Below are positions 1 through 8,227 of a stretch of 64,000 bases of DNA, in pieces. Both the position numbers and the translations under genes were made by a program. The stretch spans positions 1-64,000 of the forward strand of contig NZ_JBFJUX010000006.1 in NCBI RefSeq assembly GCF_041624475.1, given 5' to 3'. The DNA comes from Litorivivens sp041624475. GTDB taxonomy: Bacteria; Pseudomonadota; Gammaproteobacteria; Pseudomonadales; Spongiibacteraceae. Every line of letters starts with the position of its first letter. Position 1 is the first letter of the stretch. The notes under the pieces were generated by a model. The model had not been told where the DNA came from and did no database searches. It saw only the letters and a program-made list of their open reading frames with translations.

Positions 1-55
1 AGGACACTGCCCTTTCACGGCAGTAACAGGGGTTCGAGTCCCCTAGGGGACGCCA
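1..55 (+). tRNA. tRNA-Glu (anticodon TTC), 5' end cut by window
   Basis: The first 55 bases are the 3' part of a tRNA-Glu. The anticodon stem-loop holds TTC (bases 13-15), followed by the variable loop, a T arm with GGTTCGAGTCC and an acceptor 3' strand ending in an encoded CCA. The D arm and the 5' acceptor strand lie before the window. It stands nine bases ahead of tRNA-Gly, so the two are probably co-transcribed. Confidence 0.95.
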
Positions 56-64
56 TTATTTTTG

Positions 65-140
65 GCGGGAATAGCTCAGTTGGTAGAGCGCAACCTTGCC
101 AAGGTTGAGGTCGCCGGTTCGAACCCGGTTTCCCGCTCCA
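65..140 (+). tRNA. tRNA-Gly (anticodon GCC)
   Basis: Complete 76-base tRNA with encoded CCA. The 5' strand GCGGGAA pairs with the 3' strand TTCCCGC. The D arm contains AGCTCAGTTGGTAGAGC, the anticodon loop reads CTTGCCAAG with GCC at its centre, and the T arm contains GGTTCGAACC. It is the second gene of a tRNA-Glu/tRNA-Gly transcript. Confidence 0.98.
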
Positions 141-159
141 AAAAGTTAGGCCAAAAAAG

Positions 160-189
160 AAAAGGTGCCCAGAGGCGCCTTTTTTTTTG
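160..189 (+). terminator. Rho-independent terminator of the tRNA transcript
   Basis: A GGTGCC...GGCGCC stem with a short CAGA-type loop is followed by a run of nine T. It sits 20 bases after the CCA end of tRNA-Gly and ends the tRNA operon before the convergent gene at 238. Confidence 0.85.
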
Positions 190-237
190 CCTGTGGTTTT
201 TGCATTTGGTTTTACAGACGGCGCAGGGGCCTGCCGG

Positions 238-621
238 TTAGTGGAGGCCGAACACTTGGGCGCGCAGATCCGCGTAGTCGGCCTGCTCGTCGCTGTCGAA
301 GTAACGCTCTTCCAGGCGCTGAAATTTTTCTATCTCGTCGTCGCCGAGGTAATGCAGGCAATCGCCGCCGAAAAACCAGAACAAGTCGCGCTGCACATGC
401 GGGGTAAAGGCCGGAAAGTGGGCCACGACGCGGCTCAGCAGGCGTTGTCCCAGCTCCGGATAATCCTCTCGTTGGGTCATGGCTGTGCGCGTCTGCTCCA
501 GTAGAGCGAGTGTTTCGGTACAGCTTTGCGGGTCATGATCCGGGGTTTGCTTCAGAAACGCTTCCAGTGTTTCGTCAAAGCGCTGGAACAATTCCTGATG
601 GTATTCAAAGTGGTCTTTCAC
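238..621 (-). CDS. PA2817-family conserved hypothetical protein
   Basis: A small acidic soluble protein of 127 residues with no signal peptide or membrane segment. I recognise it as the uncharacterised family named after Pseudomonas PA2817, recalled from the pattern FWFFGGDCLHYLGDDEI near the C-terminus. Function is unknown. The GTG start at 621 is chosen because GAGGTG lies seven bases ahead of it; a longer reading frame to 678 adds a basic N-terminus without a ribosome site. It converges on the tRNA operon and diverges from the ABC exporter at 741. The same neighbours (tRNA-Glu/Gly, ABC exporter, queF) occur in Pseudomonas, which supports orthology. Confidence 0.8.
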   Translation of the reverse strand: MKDHFEYHQELFQRFDETLEAFLKQTPDHDPQSCTETLALLEQTRTAMTQREDYPELGQRLLSRVVAHFPAFTPHVQRDLFWFFGGDCLHYLGDDEIEKFQRLEERYFDSDEQADYADLRAQVFGLH

Positions 622-740
622 TGATGCACCTCGGTTCTGCGGGCGGGCAGTGTATCGAACCGGGGCCTGTCGTGGCAAAATAGCCCGTTTTACTGACCGG
701 GTGAAAATCCGGGAAATTTCTCAATAACGGATGTGAGTCT

Positions 741-1667
741 ATGACTAAAGCCTTATCCATACGAGGCCTGCGTAAAACCTATGACAACGGGTTTGAAGCG
801 CTGAAAGGCATCGATCTGGATGTTTCGCAGGGCGATTTCTACGCTCTACTGGGGCCTAACGGTGCCGGCAAGTCGACGACGATCAGCATAATCTGCTCAC
901 TGGTGAAGAAAACTGCCGGTGACGTGCACGTGTTTGGTAAATCCATCAGCGACGAGCCTGCCGAGGCAAAAAAATTCATTGGCCTGGTGCCGCAGGAATT
1001 CAATTTCTCCAATTTTGAATCCCTGTGGGACATTGTACGCAATCAGGCGGGCTACTACGGTCTGCCCCGCAAACTGGCGGAAGAGCGGACAGAAAAGTAT
1101 CTGAAAAAGCTCGGTTTGTGGGAAAAGCGGCACGACGCAGCGCGGATGCTTTCTGGCGGTATGAAACGCCGGCTAATGATTGCCCGGGCGCTGGTGCATG
1201 AACCAAAACTGCTGATTCTCGATGAGCCGACAGCTGGCGTAGACATCGAGTTGCGTCGCTCCATGTGGGATTTCCTGCGTGAGATCAATGCGCAGGGCAT
1301 CACGATCATTCTGACCACCCACTATCTCGAAGAGGCGGAAAGCCTGTGCCGTCACATCGGCATTATCGATCAGGGGCAGATTGTTGAAGATACCAATATG
1401 AAGGTGCTGCTCAAGCGACTGCAGAAGGAAGTGTTTATTTTTGATGTAGCAGGTGAGTTGCCTGACGAGGTTACCGTAGAGGGTTTTGACGCGCGGCGTG
1501 TGGATGAGCACTCCTTTGAGCTCACTATTGATAAGTCGCTCAGCCTGAATACGGTGTTTGAGCGTCTGACTCAGTCGGGCCTGCAGATCACCAGTATGCG
1601 TAACAAGGCTAACCGGCTTGAGGAATTGTTTGTCGGCTTGCTGGCAAAAGGGGGAGATGCCCAATGA
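741..1667 (+). CDS. ABC-2 exporter ATP-binding subunit (YadG/PA2812-like)
   Basis: Cytoplasmic ATPase of an ABC-2 exporter, 308 residues. The nucleotide-binding domain shows Walker A GPNGAGKST at 38-46, signature LSGGMKRR starting at 137 and Walker B LLILDEP at 157-163 followed by the H-loop TTHYLEEAE. A C-terminal extension of about 90 residues is typical of the YadG/DrrA group. The stop overlaps the start of the permease gene by four bases, so the two are translationally coupled and form one transporter. The substrate is unknown; family members are linked to drugs, lipids or polysaccharides. Confidence 0.92.
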   Translation: MTKALSIRGLRKTYDNGFEALKGIDLDVSQGDFYALLGPNGAGKSTTISIICSLVKKTAGDVHVFGKSISDEPAEAKKFIGLVPQEFNFSNFESLWDIVRNQAGYYGLPRKLAEERTEKYLKKLGLWEKRHDAARMLSGGMKRRLMIARALVHEPKLLILDEPTAGVDIELRRSMWDFLREINAQGITIILTTHYLEEAESLCRHIGIIDQGQIVEDTNMKVLLKRLQKEVFIFDVAGELPDEVTVEGFDARRVDEHSFELTIDKSLSLNTVFERLTQSGLQITSMRNKANRLEELFVGLLAKGGDAQ

Positions 1668-2437
1668 CCTTACGCGAACAATGGATCGCCTTTCTAACCA
1701 TCGTGCGCAAGGAAGTGCGACGCTTTATGCGTATCTGGATGCAGACCCTGTTGCCGCCCGCGATCACCATGACCTTGTATTTCGTGATATTTGGCACTCT
1801 GATTGGTTCGCGCATCGGCGAAATGGGTGGCTTCAGCTATATCCAATTTGTGGTGCCGGGCCTGGTCATGATGGCGGTTGTTACCAATTCCTATGCGAAT
1901 GTGGTGTCTTCTTTTTATGGCGCAAAATTTCAGCGTTTTATTGAAGAGATTCTGGTGTCTCCCATGTCGAACAGCATCGTGCTGTGGGGCTATATTGTCG
2001 GCGGAGTTGCACGGGGCTTGCTTGTTGGGTTGATTGTCACACTGCTGTCGCTGTTCTTTACCGAGCTGCATATCCACAACCTGTGGATCATGATAGCGAT
2101 TGTCGCCTTAACGTCGGTGTTTTTCTCACTGGCGGGCTTTATCAATGCGGTGTTTGCCAACAGCTTCGATGATGTTTCCATTGTGCCGGTGTTTGTGTTG
2201 ACGCCGCTGACCTATCTCGGTGGGGTGTTCTATTCCATCGATATGCTGTCTGACTTCTGGGCGGGCATGTCGAAGCTCAATCCGATGCTCTACATCGTCA
2301 ATGCATTTCGCTATGGCATTCTCGGAGTTTCCGACGTGAATGTGGTGTGGGCTTTTGCCATGATATTGTGCTTCACCGCCGCAGCCTATGTGTATTGCAT
2401 GTACCTTTTGGCAAACAGCAAGCGGCTGAGGCAGTAA
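1664..2437 (+). CDS. ABC-2 type permease (YadH/PA2811-like)
   Basis: Integral membrane partner of the ATPase just upstream, 257 residues with about six hydrophobic helices. The first follows a basic N-terminus with RKEVRRFMR, as in YadH-type permeases, and an ABC-2 signature region with PLTYLGGVFYSID lies around residues 180-200. The ATG overlaps the ATPase stop as ATGA. The gene ends seven bases before queF, so the exporter and queF probably share a transcript. Substrate not predictable. Confidence 0.92.
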   Translation: MTLREQWIAFLTIVRKEVRRFMRIWMQTLLPPAITMTLYFVIFGTLIGSRIGEMGGFSYIQFVVPGLVMMAVVTNSYANVVSSFYGAKFQRFIEEILVSPMSNSIVLWGYIVGGVARGLLVGLIVTLLSLFFTELHIHNLWIMIAIVALTSVFFSLAGFINAVFANSFDDVSIVPVFVLTPLTYLGGVFYSIDMLSDFWAGMSKLNPMLYIVNAFRYGILGVSDVNVVWAFAMILCFTAAAYVYCMYLLANSKRLRQ

Positions 2438-2444
2438 CGCCGCC

Positions 2445-3263
2445 ATGAGCGATTACCGTGACCTGCCGCTGGGGAAACAGACTGATTACCCGGATCAATA
2501 CGATCCTGGGCAGTTGTGTCCGATCCCCCGGGCAAAAGGGCGTTCAGTATTGGCGACACCGACTCTGGCTATGCAGGGCAGTGATCTGTGGAACGCCTAC
2601 GAACTGTCTTGGCTGGATGGAAGCGGCAAACCGCAGGTTGCCTGCGGTCAGTTTGTGTTTCCAGCCAGCTCGCCGAATATGGTGGAGTCAAAATCCTTCA
2701 AGCTGTATCTGAATTCGCTGAACCAGACGCGGTTTGAAAGCCCGGAGGCGCTTGCGGCCGTCCTAGAGAAAGACCTCAGTGAGGTGGCCGAAGCCGAGGT
2801 CGCTGTTGAGTTGTTGTTGCCTGATCGCTGGTCGTCGCGCTTTGCCGTCGCCGAGCCCGAAGGCGAATCTCTCGATGAGCTACCGATGCAGCAGATGGCT
2901 AGCGAGCCTCGGGCCGAGTTGCTGCAGCTGACCGAGGCCTGCGGGGAAAAGCATTATTTCAGCAACCTGTTCCGTTCCTGCTGCCCGGTAACCGGTCAGC
3001 CGGATTGGGCGACGGTCGAGATAGTACTCGCTGGTGAGTTGCCCGATGCCAGCTCCCTGCTGACCTATCTCACCAGTTTCAGGCAGAACAATGAGTTTCA
3101 TGAGCAGTGTGTGGAGCGTATCTTCAGTGATCTGTCCCAGCGTTTTGAGTTGGAGACACTGACTGTTTTTGCGCGCTATACCCGACGCGGTGGGCTGGAT
3201 ATCAACCCGCTGCGATCAAGTGACAGGCTGGCTCAGCCTTTTCAGCGGCTGGCGCGGCAGTAG
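2445..3263 (+). CDS. queF: NADPH-dependent 7-cyano-7-deazaguanine reductase QueF
   Basis: Cytosolic enzyme of queuosine tRNA modification that reduces preQ0 (a nitrile) to preQ1 with NADPH. At 272 residues it is the long two-module type found in Proteobacteria. The N-terminal module carries the QueF motif ESKSFKLYLNS at 81-91, which binds NADPH. The C-terminal module carries the catalytic cysteine in SCCPVTGQPDWA (Cys180 by family comparison) with the neighbouring TGQPDW motif. It follows the ABC permease by seven bases. No other queuosine gene is in the window. Confidence 0.97.
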   Translation: MSDYRDLPLGKQTDYPDQYDPGQLCPIPRAKGRSVLATPTLAMQGSDLWNAYELSWLDGSGKPQVACGQFVFPASSPNMVESKSFKLYLNSLNQTRFESPEALAAVLEKDLSEVAEAEVAVELLLPDRWSSRFAVAEPEGESLDELPMQQMASEPRAELLQLTEACGEKHYFSNLFRSCCPVTGQPDWATVEIVLAGELPDASSLLTYLTSFRQNNEFHEQCVERIFSDLSQRFELETLTVFARYTRRGGLDINPLRSSDRLAQPFQRLARQ

Positions 3264-3283
3264 TTTTCGTTTTAGGAGAGACC

Positions 3284-4453
3284 ATGATCAGTTCATTCAA
3301 ACCCAGAGCACGCACATTGATGGGCCCGGGCCCGTCCGATGTTAATCCGCGCATTCTTGAAGCGCTGGGTCGCACCACCATCGGCCATCTCGACCCCCAG
3401 TTTATTGAGATGATGGATCAGACCAAGCAGCTCCTGCAGTATGCCTTTCAGACCAAAAATGAGCTGACTTTGCCGGTGTCTGCGCCGGGCTCGGCGGGCA
3501 TGGAAGCCTGTTTCGTGAATCTGTTGGAGCCGGGTGACAAGGCCATTGTGTGCATCAACGGTGTGTTTGGCACTCGCATGGTAGAAAACGTCAAACGGTG
3601 TGGCGCGACCGCGGTGACTGTAGAAGATGATTGGGGCAAACCGGTTGACCCGGAAAAGGTTGAGGCTGCGCTGAAAGCCAACCCGGACGCCAAAGTGCTG
3701 TGTTTTGTGCATGCGGAAACCTCCACCGGCGCGCGCTCGGATGCCAAAACACTGGCGGCACTGGCGCAGCAGCATGATTGCCTGACCATAGTCGATACGG
3801 TGACTTCACTGGGCGGGGTAGAGCTTAGAGTGGACGAGTGGGGGCTGGATGCGGTGTATTCCGGCACGCAAAAATGCCTGTCCTGTACACCGGGTCTGTC
3901 ACCGGTGACTTTCTCTGAAAAAGCCGCCGATGCCATTCGCAATCGCAAAACACCGGTACAAAGCTGGTTCCTCGATATGAATCTGGTGATGGGTTACTGG
4001 GGTGGCGGAGCCAAGCGCGCCTACCACCATACGGCGCCGATTAATGCCCTGTACGGTTTGCACGAAGCATTGGTGATTCTGCAGGAAGAGGGCCTGGAGA
4101 AGGCCTGGGCGCGCCATGCCGCCATGCACGAGTCTCTGGCGGCCGGATTGGAAGCGCTTGGGATTGGTTTTGTGGTTGATGCCGAATACCGTTTACCGCA
4201 GTTGAATGCAGTCACCATACCGGAGGGTATCGATGACGCCGCGGTGCGCGCTAAATTGCTAAGCGACTACGATCTCGAAATTGGCGCGGGTTTGGGTGCC
4301 TTGGCGGGTAAAGTTTGGCGTATTGGCTTGATGGGTCACAGCGCCAATGCCGAGAATGTTTCCCTCTGTCTGAATGCGCTGGAAAGCGTTCTGATTGAGA
4401 TGGGCCAGCCTGTCGAGAAAGGCGCGGCGAACAAGGCGGCGTCTGCAGTCTGA
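3284..4453 (+). CDS. Class V aminotransferase, alanine/serine-glyoxylate type
   Basis: PLP-dependent aminotransferase of 389 residues, fold type I class V. The start GPGPSDVNPRILEA is typical of alanine-glyoxylate and serine-glyoxylate aminotransferases. The PLP lysine is K197 in SGTQKCLSC, and HAETSTGA plus IVDTVTSLGG hold the cofactor-binding Asp. A clear GGAG ribosome site precedes the ATG. It likely converts glyoxylate to glycine using alanine or serine, but 2-aminoethylphosphonate and other class V substrates cannot be excluded by motif alone. It lies 20 bases after queF and may be in the same operon. Confidence 0.88.
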   Translation: MISSFKPRARTLMGPGPSDVNPRILEALGRTTIGHLDPQFIEMMDQTKQLLQYAFQTKNELTLPVSAPGSAGMEACFVNLLEPGDKAIVCINGVFGTRMVENVKRCGATAVTVEDDWGKPVDPEKVEAALKANPDAKVLCFVHAETSTGARSDAKTLAALAQQHDCLTIVDTVTSLGGVELRVDEWGLDAVYSGTQKCLSCTPGLSPVTFSEKAADAIRNRKTPVQSWFLDMNLVMGYWGGGAKRAYHHTAPINALYGLHEALVILQEEGLEKAWARHAAMHESLAAGLEALGIGFVVDAEYRLPQLNAVTIPEGIDDAAVRAKLLSDYDLEIGAGLGALAGKVWRIGLMGHSANAENVSLCLNALESVLIEMGQPVEKGAANKAASAV

Positions 4454-4461
4454 TAGATAAA

Positions 4462-4499
4462 GGGCGCTGCCTTGTTCCGGAAAAGAGCAGGGCAGCGCG
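4462..4499. terminator. Hairpin between convergent genes
   Basis: GCGCTGCC at 4464-4471 pairs with GGCAGCGC at 4491-4498 around a loop of about 19 bases. It fills the gap between the stops of the aminotransferase and the convergent M14 gene. There is no T-run on either strand, so intrinsic termination is uncertain; it may simply shield mRNA ends. Confidence 0.4.
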
Positions 4500-5522
4500 C
4501 TAGTGTGCCCCGTCGTGCGGGTAGCGTTCCATAATATAACCCACGCAATCCTGCACCATAACGCGCTCGTCCAGCGTCAGCATGGTGGGCGAAAAAGTCT
4601 TGCGTGTTTTCATCACGCCGTTTTCCAGCGAAAAATAGTTCTCTGTAATATCGCGTCCGGCGTCGTTGCGCACGCACAGGCGTTTGTCTGCTGACAGTGC
4701 CACACCAAAGTGGGTCCCCACGGGCAGCGGCTGAAAATTCCAGGCATCGAAACCCTCGGGAAAGACAAAGTCTGCGTTTGCTAAATCTAGATTCTGGATC
4801 TGGTCAAACGCTATCCGGCTATCAGGGGGAACAATCATGCGGGCAACGGTATGGAACAGCTTTACCTTGTCGATATCATCGTTAGCGACAGCTGAAATCT
4901 CGCTGTGCAAGCAGTACTCAAGCGTGTCAACGGCACGTTCAATTCCGAGCCTGTCTCCCGGTTGACCGCATTCCAGGGTAACGGCGGGGCAATAGCGCGC
5001 CATATTGTTGGCGAAGATCTGGTGGGGCTCGCTGAAAAACACAATGGTGTCGCTGAAGCTGCGAGCCAGTCGCAGGAAACGCCGGTCAACGTGATTGATG
5101 CAAGCGTACAAGGGATTGCGCCCGGTATTGTTGTGAATGTCGACGGCGGCAACCGGATTACAGCTGGCAGCGTAGTCCAGTACTTGCTGTGCCATAAGGT
5201 GTTCTTTCAGCTCGCCCCCAGCCCAGATTCGATTGTAGTCGGGCTGTCCATCGAGGCGGCGCAGTCCCGCTGCCGCCGCGCGAGTGTTTCCCACAAAGAT
5301 CAGCAGATCACGGGGCATCGTCGTCGATTGCTGCAGTAAATTCTGCACAACCGTCAGCCCGCTGACTTCGTTGCCGTGCAGCAGAATGGAGACCACCACG
5401 GCCTGCTGGGTGCGTCCGCGCAGGTGAATAAGGCAGGGCCCGCCCAGCAGTGGCTGCAATTCATCGGCCCGGCAGCTCAAAAATCCATCAGGTAATGTCT
5501 TGCGAACAGGGAGGTCTACCAT
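4500..5522 (-). CDS. M14-type zinc deacylase (succinylglutamate desuccinylase/aspartoacylase family)
   Basis: Predicted zinc metalloenzyme of 340 residues in the AstE/ASPA family, which hydrolyses N-acyl amino acids. Zinc ligands are visible as H49 and E52 in LLHGNE and H130 in VDIHNNTGRNP; a later LECGQPGD probably supplies the catalytic Glu. The start at 5522 is chosen because it overlaps the end of the upstream ligase-like gene by seven bases (ATGGTAG), a coupling arrangement; a frame beginning at 5546 would overlap further. True AstE sits with arginine-degradation genes, which are absent here, so the substrate is probably a product related to the neighbouring ligase. Specific substrate unknown. 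Confidence 0.85.
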   Translation of the reverse strand: MVDLPVRKTLPDGFLSCRADELQPLLGGPCLIHLRGRTQQAVVVSILLHGNEVSGLTVVQNLLQQSTTMPRDLLIFVGNTRAAAAGLRRLDGQPDYNRIWAGGELKEHLMAQQVLDYAASCNPVAAVDIHNNTGRNPLYACINHVDRRFLRLARSFSDTIVFFSEPHQIFANNMARYCPAVTLECGQPGDRLGIERAVDTLEYCLHSEISAVANDDIDKVKLFHTVARMIVPPDSRIAFDQIQNLDLANADFVFPEGFDAWNFQPLPVGTHFGVALSADKRLCVRNDAGRDITENYFSLENGVMKTRKTFSPTMLTLDERVMVQDCVGYIMERYPHDGAH

Positions 5523-6952
5523 GTGTGAACAGCTCCCTGGGTGCACTGGTACTGGTAGGCCTCCATCAGGGCGCGGCTGTCGCGCTGATTGCGTTCATAA
5601 AAATCGCGCTGCCAGCGTGCGCCGGTCTGGCGTTTCATAACCCGCTCGCGCATGACTTCCTGTAAGAAGTAATCCACTTCCGAGGAATCGAAACCGATAT
5701 TCTTCAGGGCCTGAATGCTGGCGGGCAGGGCCTGCTCAAGCAAAATATCTGCCGGACTGGCCTGCACACCATCAAGCCACTGCAGCGGAGTGTCGAGGCC
5801 CCAGCGGGCGGCGGCGTAGAAATTGCGGCGTACCTGTTCGAACTCGGGCAAGTCAGCTTCCGCTAGGGCATTCGTCAGCCAACTGACCAGACCGTAAAAC
5901 AGGGCAATGTTGGCGACGTTATCGGTGGTGGTCGGCCCGGCGGGTAGTGAGCGGTGCTCCAGTCGCAATTGCAGCTGCCCTGATTGTGTGATTTGTAGTA
6001 GCGGCCGGTTCCAGCGCCAGATGGTGCCGTTGTGCAATTGCAGATGTTTGAGCTGTGATTTGTCGGAATAGTCCATGGGCAGCAACACGGGAAAAGCGTG
6101 GAGATTTTCCTGAAACAGCTCCAGCGCCGACCTTTTGCAATAATCGCGGCCAAAGGTGACTCGGTGGATTATGGCCCCTGAGTTGCTGACGAAGCAGGGC
6201 AGGGCGACCGATTGTTCAAACAGGGGGATACGGCTTTCCTCCCACAGTACCTGGTCGAAAACCAAGGGTGAGTTGGCACCGGCTGCGACCAGTAGCGCAG
6301 AGGCCAGCAAGCTGGCGTTGTAGTAGGCGGCGAAATCGTCGGGCGCCAGCTGCAAATGAATCTGCAGCGAGGTTGTCGCCGCCTCAGTCATCACATCATT
6401 GTGTTGCAGGCGAAGTTGATCCGCTGCGCCGTCAATGGCGATATCCAATGGCCTATAGCGCCGGCCCTTGAGAATCTGCTGGTTCAGCGCGATGTAACGC
6501 TGTTGGGATGAGACGTTGCCCAGGTGCAGATCCGAATCGCACAGGCTGGGCAGAATACCCACCTGACAGACATCGAGGTTTAGTTGCTGTGCCGTTTGTC
6601 TACATTGGCGCCATTGCGTGTCGAGGTAGCTGTGCAGCGCGCTCAGCAGTTTGGGCGCTACCGGAAAGGGCGGCGTATTAAGTTCGAAATTGAATTTGGC
6701 TAGCTCCGGCACAACCAGAGGGTCGTTGAGCTGATGGATAAATCGATCATTTTCAGCGGCTGGCCGAAAGGCCCTGTCTATCAGGCAGGCCTCCAGTTCG
6801 AGGCCACAGGTGCCGGTCTCGGCGTCTACGCGGCCATCGTTGAGATAGTCGGCCAGACTCTGAGTTTCCAGCGCCAGTTGCGCCTGGAATGCCTGAAAGT
6901 CGGCTTCACTGAACTCGCTCTGATCTATCTCCCGACCCACGCTCTCTCCCAT
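5516..6952 (-). CDS. Glutamate-cysteine ligase-like (GCS2 family) carboxylate-amine ligase
   Basis: ATP-dependent carboxylate-amine ligase-like protein of 478 residues. The N-terminal half has GLELEACL (about residues 49-56) and KFNFELNTPP, which in the GCS2 fold hold metal and ATP; the middle has MTEAATTSLQIHLQ, another family signature, and LRLEHRSLPAGPTTTDN follows. It is not a canonical GshA or EgtA by context: it is coupled to an M14 deacylase rather than to gshB. A plausible role is making or remodelling a gamma-glutamyl-like or other small peptide. Substrates cannot be inferred from sequence alone. Confidence 0.8.
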   Translation of the reverse strand: MGESVGREIDQSEFSEADFQAFQAQLALETQSLADYLNDGRVDAETGTCGLELEACLIDRAFRPAAENDRFIHQLNDPLVVPELAKFNFELNTPPFPVAPKLLSALHSYLDTQWRQCRQTAQQLNLDVCQVGILPSLCDSDLHLGNVSSQQRYIALNQQILKGRRYRPLDIAIDGAADQLRLQHNDVMTEAATTSLQIHLQLAPDDFAAYYNASLLASALLVAAGANSPLVFDQVLWEESRIPLFEQSVALPCFVSNSGAIIHRVTFGRDYCKRSALELFQENLHAFPVLLPMDYSDKSQLKHLQLHNGTIWRWNRPLLQITQSGQLQLRLEHRSLPAGPTTTDNVANIALFYGLVSWLTNALAEADLPEFEQVRRNFYAAARWGLDTPLQWLDGVQASPADILLEQALPASIQALKNIGFDSSEVDYFLQEVMRERVMKRQTGARWQRDFYERNQRDSRALMEAYQYQCTQGAVHTW

Positions 6953-7071
6953 GTGTGCACGCGCTACATTGAAGTGTAGTAAGACGGGGCTTTTTCGTCA
7001 GCTTTCAAGGGTGGTATCGCGGATCAAATCAGGTGAAAATGCCTGAAATAAAAAGCGGTAAGGTTGTATCC

Positions 7072-8211
7072 ATGGAATTCACTGACTATCTGCGTATTCT
7101 TGCCAAGAACGACGGTTCGGACCTCTATTTGAGTACCGGCGCGCCGCCCTGCGCCAAGTTTCAGGGGGTGCTGAAACCGCTCTCCAAAGAAGCCCTGGGT
7201 TCCGGGCAAATCAAGCAAATAGCCGACAGCATCATGGATGATGAGCAGCGTGAAATTTTTGAGCACGAACTGGAAATGAACCTGGCGATTTCCGTCCCAC
7301 GGGTTGGCCGCTTCCGGATTAATATTTTCAAACAGCGCAACGAAGTTTCCATTGTTGCGCGAAATATCGTCACGGAAATCCCGAAGTTTGACGACCTGCG
7401 GCTGCCGGAAATTCTCAAAGATGTCATCATGACCAAGCGTGGTCTGATCCTGTTTGTGGGTGGCACCGGTAGCGGTAAATCTACTTCGCTGGCGGCATTG
7501 ATCGATCATCGCAACACCAACAGCGGTGGCCATATCATCACCATCGAAGACCCGATTGAGTTTGTCCACAAACACAAGAAATCGATTATCAACCAGCGCG
7601 AAGTGGGTGTGGATACCCGCTCCTTTGCGGCGGCGTTGAAGAATACCCTGCGTCAGGCCCCCGACGTTATTCTGATAGGCGAGATACGCGACCGCGAGAC
7701 TATGGAACATGCGCTAGCTTTTGCGGAAACGGGCCATCTGGCCATCTCGACCCTCCACGCCAATAACGCCAATCAGGCTCTCGATCGCATCATTAACTTT
7801 TTTCCGGAAGAGCGCCGCAACCAGCTGTTAACCGACCTCGGTATGAACCTGCGCGCCTTTGTTTCTCAGCGACTGGTACGCACGGTGGATGGCAAGCGCG
7901 CGGCAGCGGTGGAGGTACTGCTGGGTACCGCCACGATTCAGGAATTGATTCTGCGGGGCGAGCTGGACGGCATTAAGGAAATCATGGAAAAGTCCGAGCG
8001 GCTAGGTATGCAGACGTTCGACTCGGCGCTGTTCAAGCTCTACAAAGAAGGCCGCATCTCACTTGATGAAGCGATCAAGAACGCGGACTCTGCCAATAAC
8101 CTGCGCTTGAAAATCAAACTTGATTCCGGGGTGGCGGCCAGCAGCGATGGCGGCAGCAGTGCAGGTTTGTCGCTGGAAGAGTTTCCGGAAGACGACGAAG
8201 GTATGCGTTAA
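7072..8211 (+). CDS. pilU: Type IV pilus retraction ATPase PilU
   Basis: Hexameric cytoplasmic ATPase of the PilT/PilU group, which helps depolymerise type IV pili. With the ATG at 7072 it has 379 residues and begins MEFTDYLRIL, matching known PilU starts; AAGG lies nine bases ahead. An alternative GTG at 7033 with AGG just before it would add 13 residues. Walker A GGTGSGKST is at 130-138, Walker B VILIGEIRD near 199-207, and the His box GHLAISTLHANNA follows. The C-terminal end ADSANNLRLKIKL resembles PilU rather than PilT. pilT is not adjacent, unlike in Pseudomonas. Confidence 0.9.
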   Translation: MEFTDYLRILAKNDGSDLYLSTGAPPCAKFQGVLKPLSKEALGSGQIKQIADSIMDDEQREIFEHELEMNLAISVPRVGRFRINIFKQRNEVSIVARNIVTEIPKFDDLRLPEILKDVIMTKRGLILFVGGTGSGKSTSLAALIDHRNTNSGGHIITIEDPIEFVHKHKKSIINQREVGVDTRSFAAALKNTLRQAPDVILIGEIRDRETMEHALAFAETGHLAISTLHANNANQALDRIINFFPEERRNQLLTDLGMNLRAFVSQRLVRTVDGKRAAAVEVLLGTATIQELILRGELDGIKEIMEKSERLGMQTFDSALFKLYKEGRISLDEAIKNADSANNLRLKIKLDSGVAASSDGGSSAGLSLEEFPEDDEGMR

Positions 8212-8227
8212 ACGGGGTGACTGGCTG

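Noticed and set aside
4500..5522. Assignment as astE of arginine degradation
   Set aside because: No other ast gene is nearby and the gene is coupled to a ligase-like gene, so only the superfamily is called.
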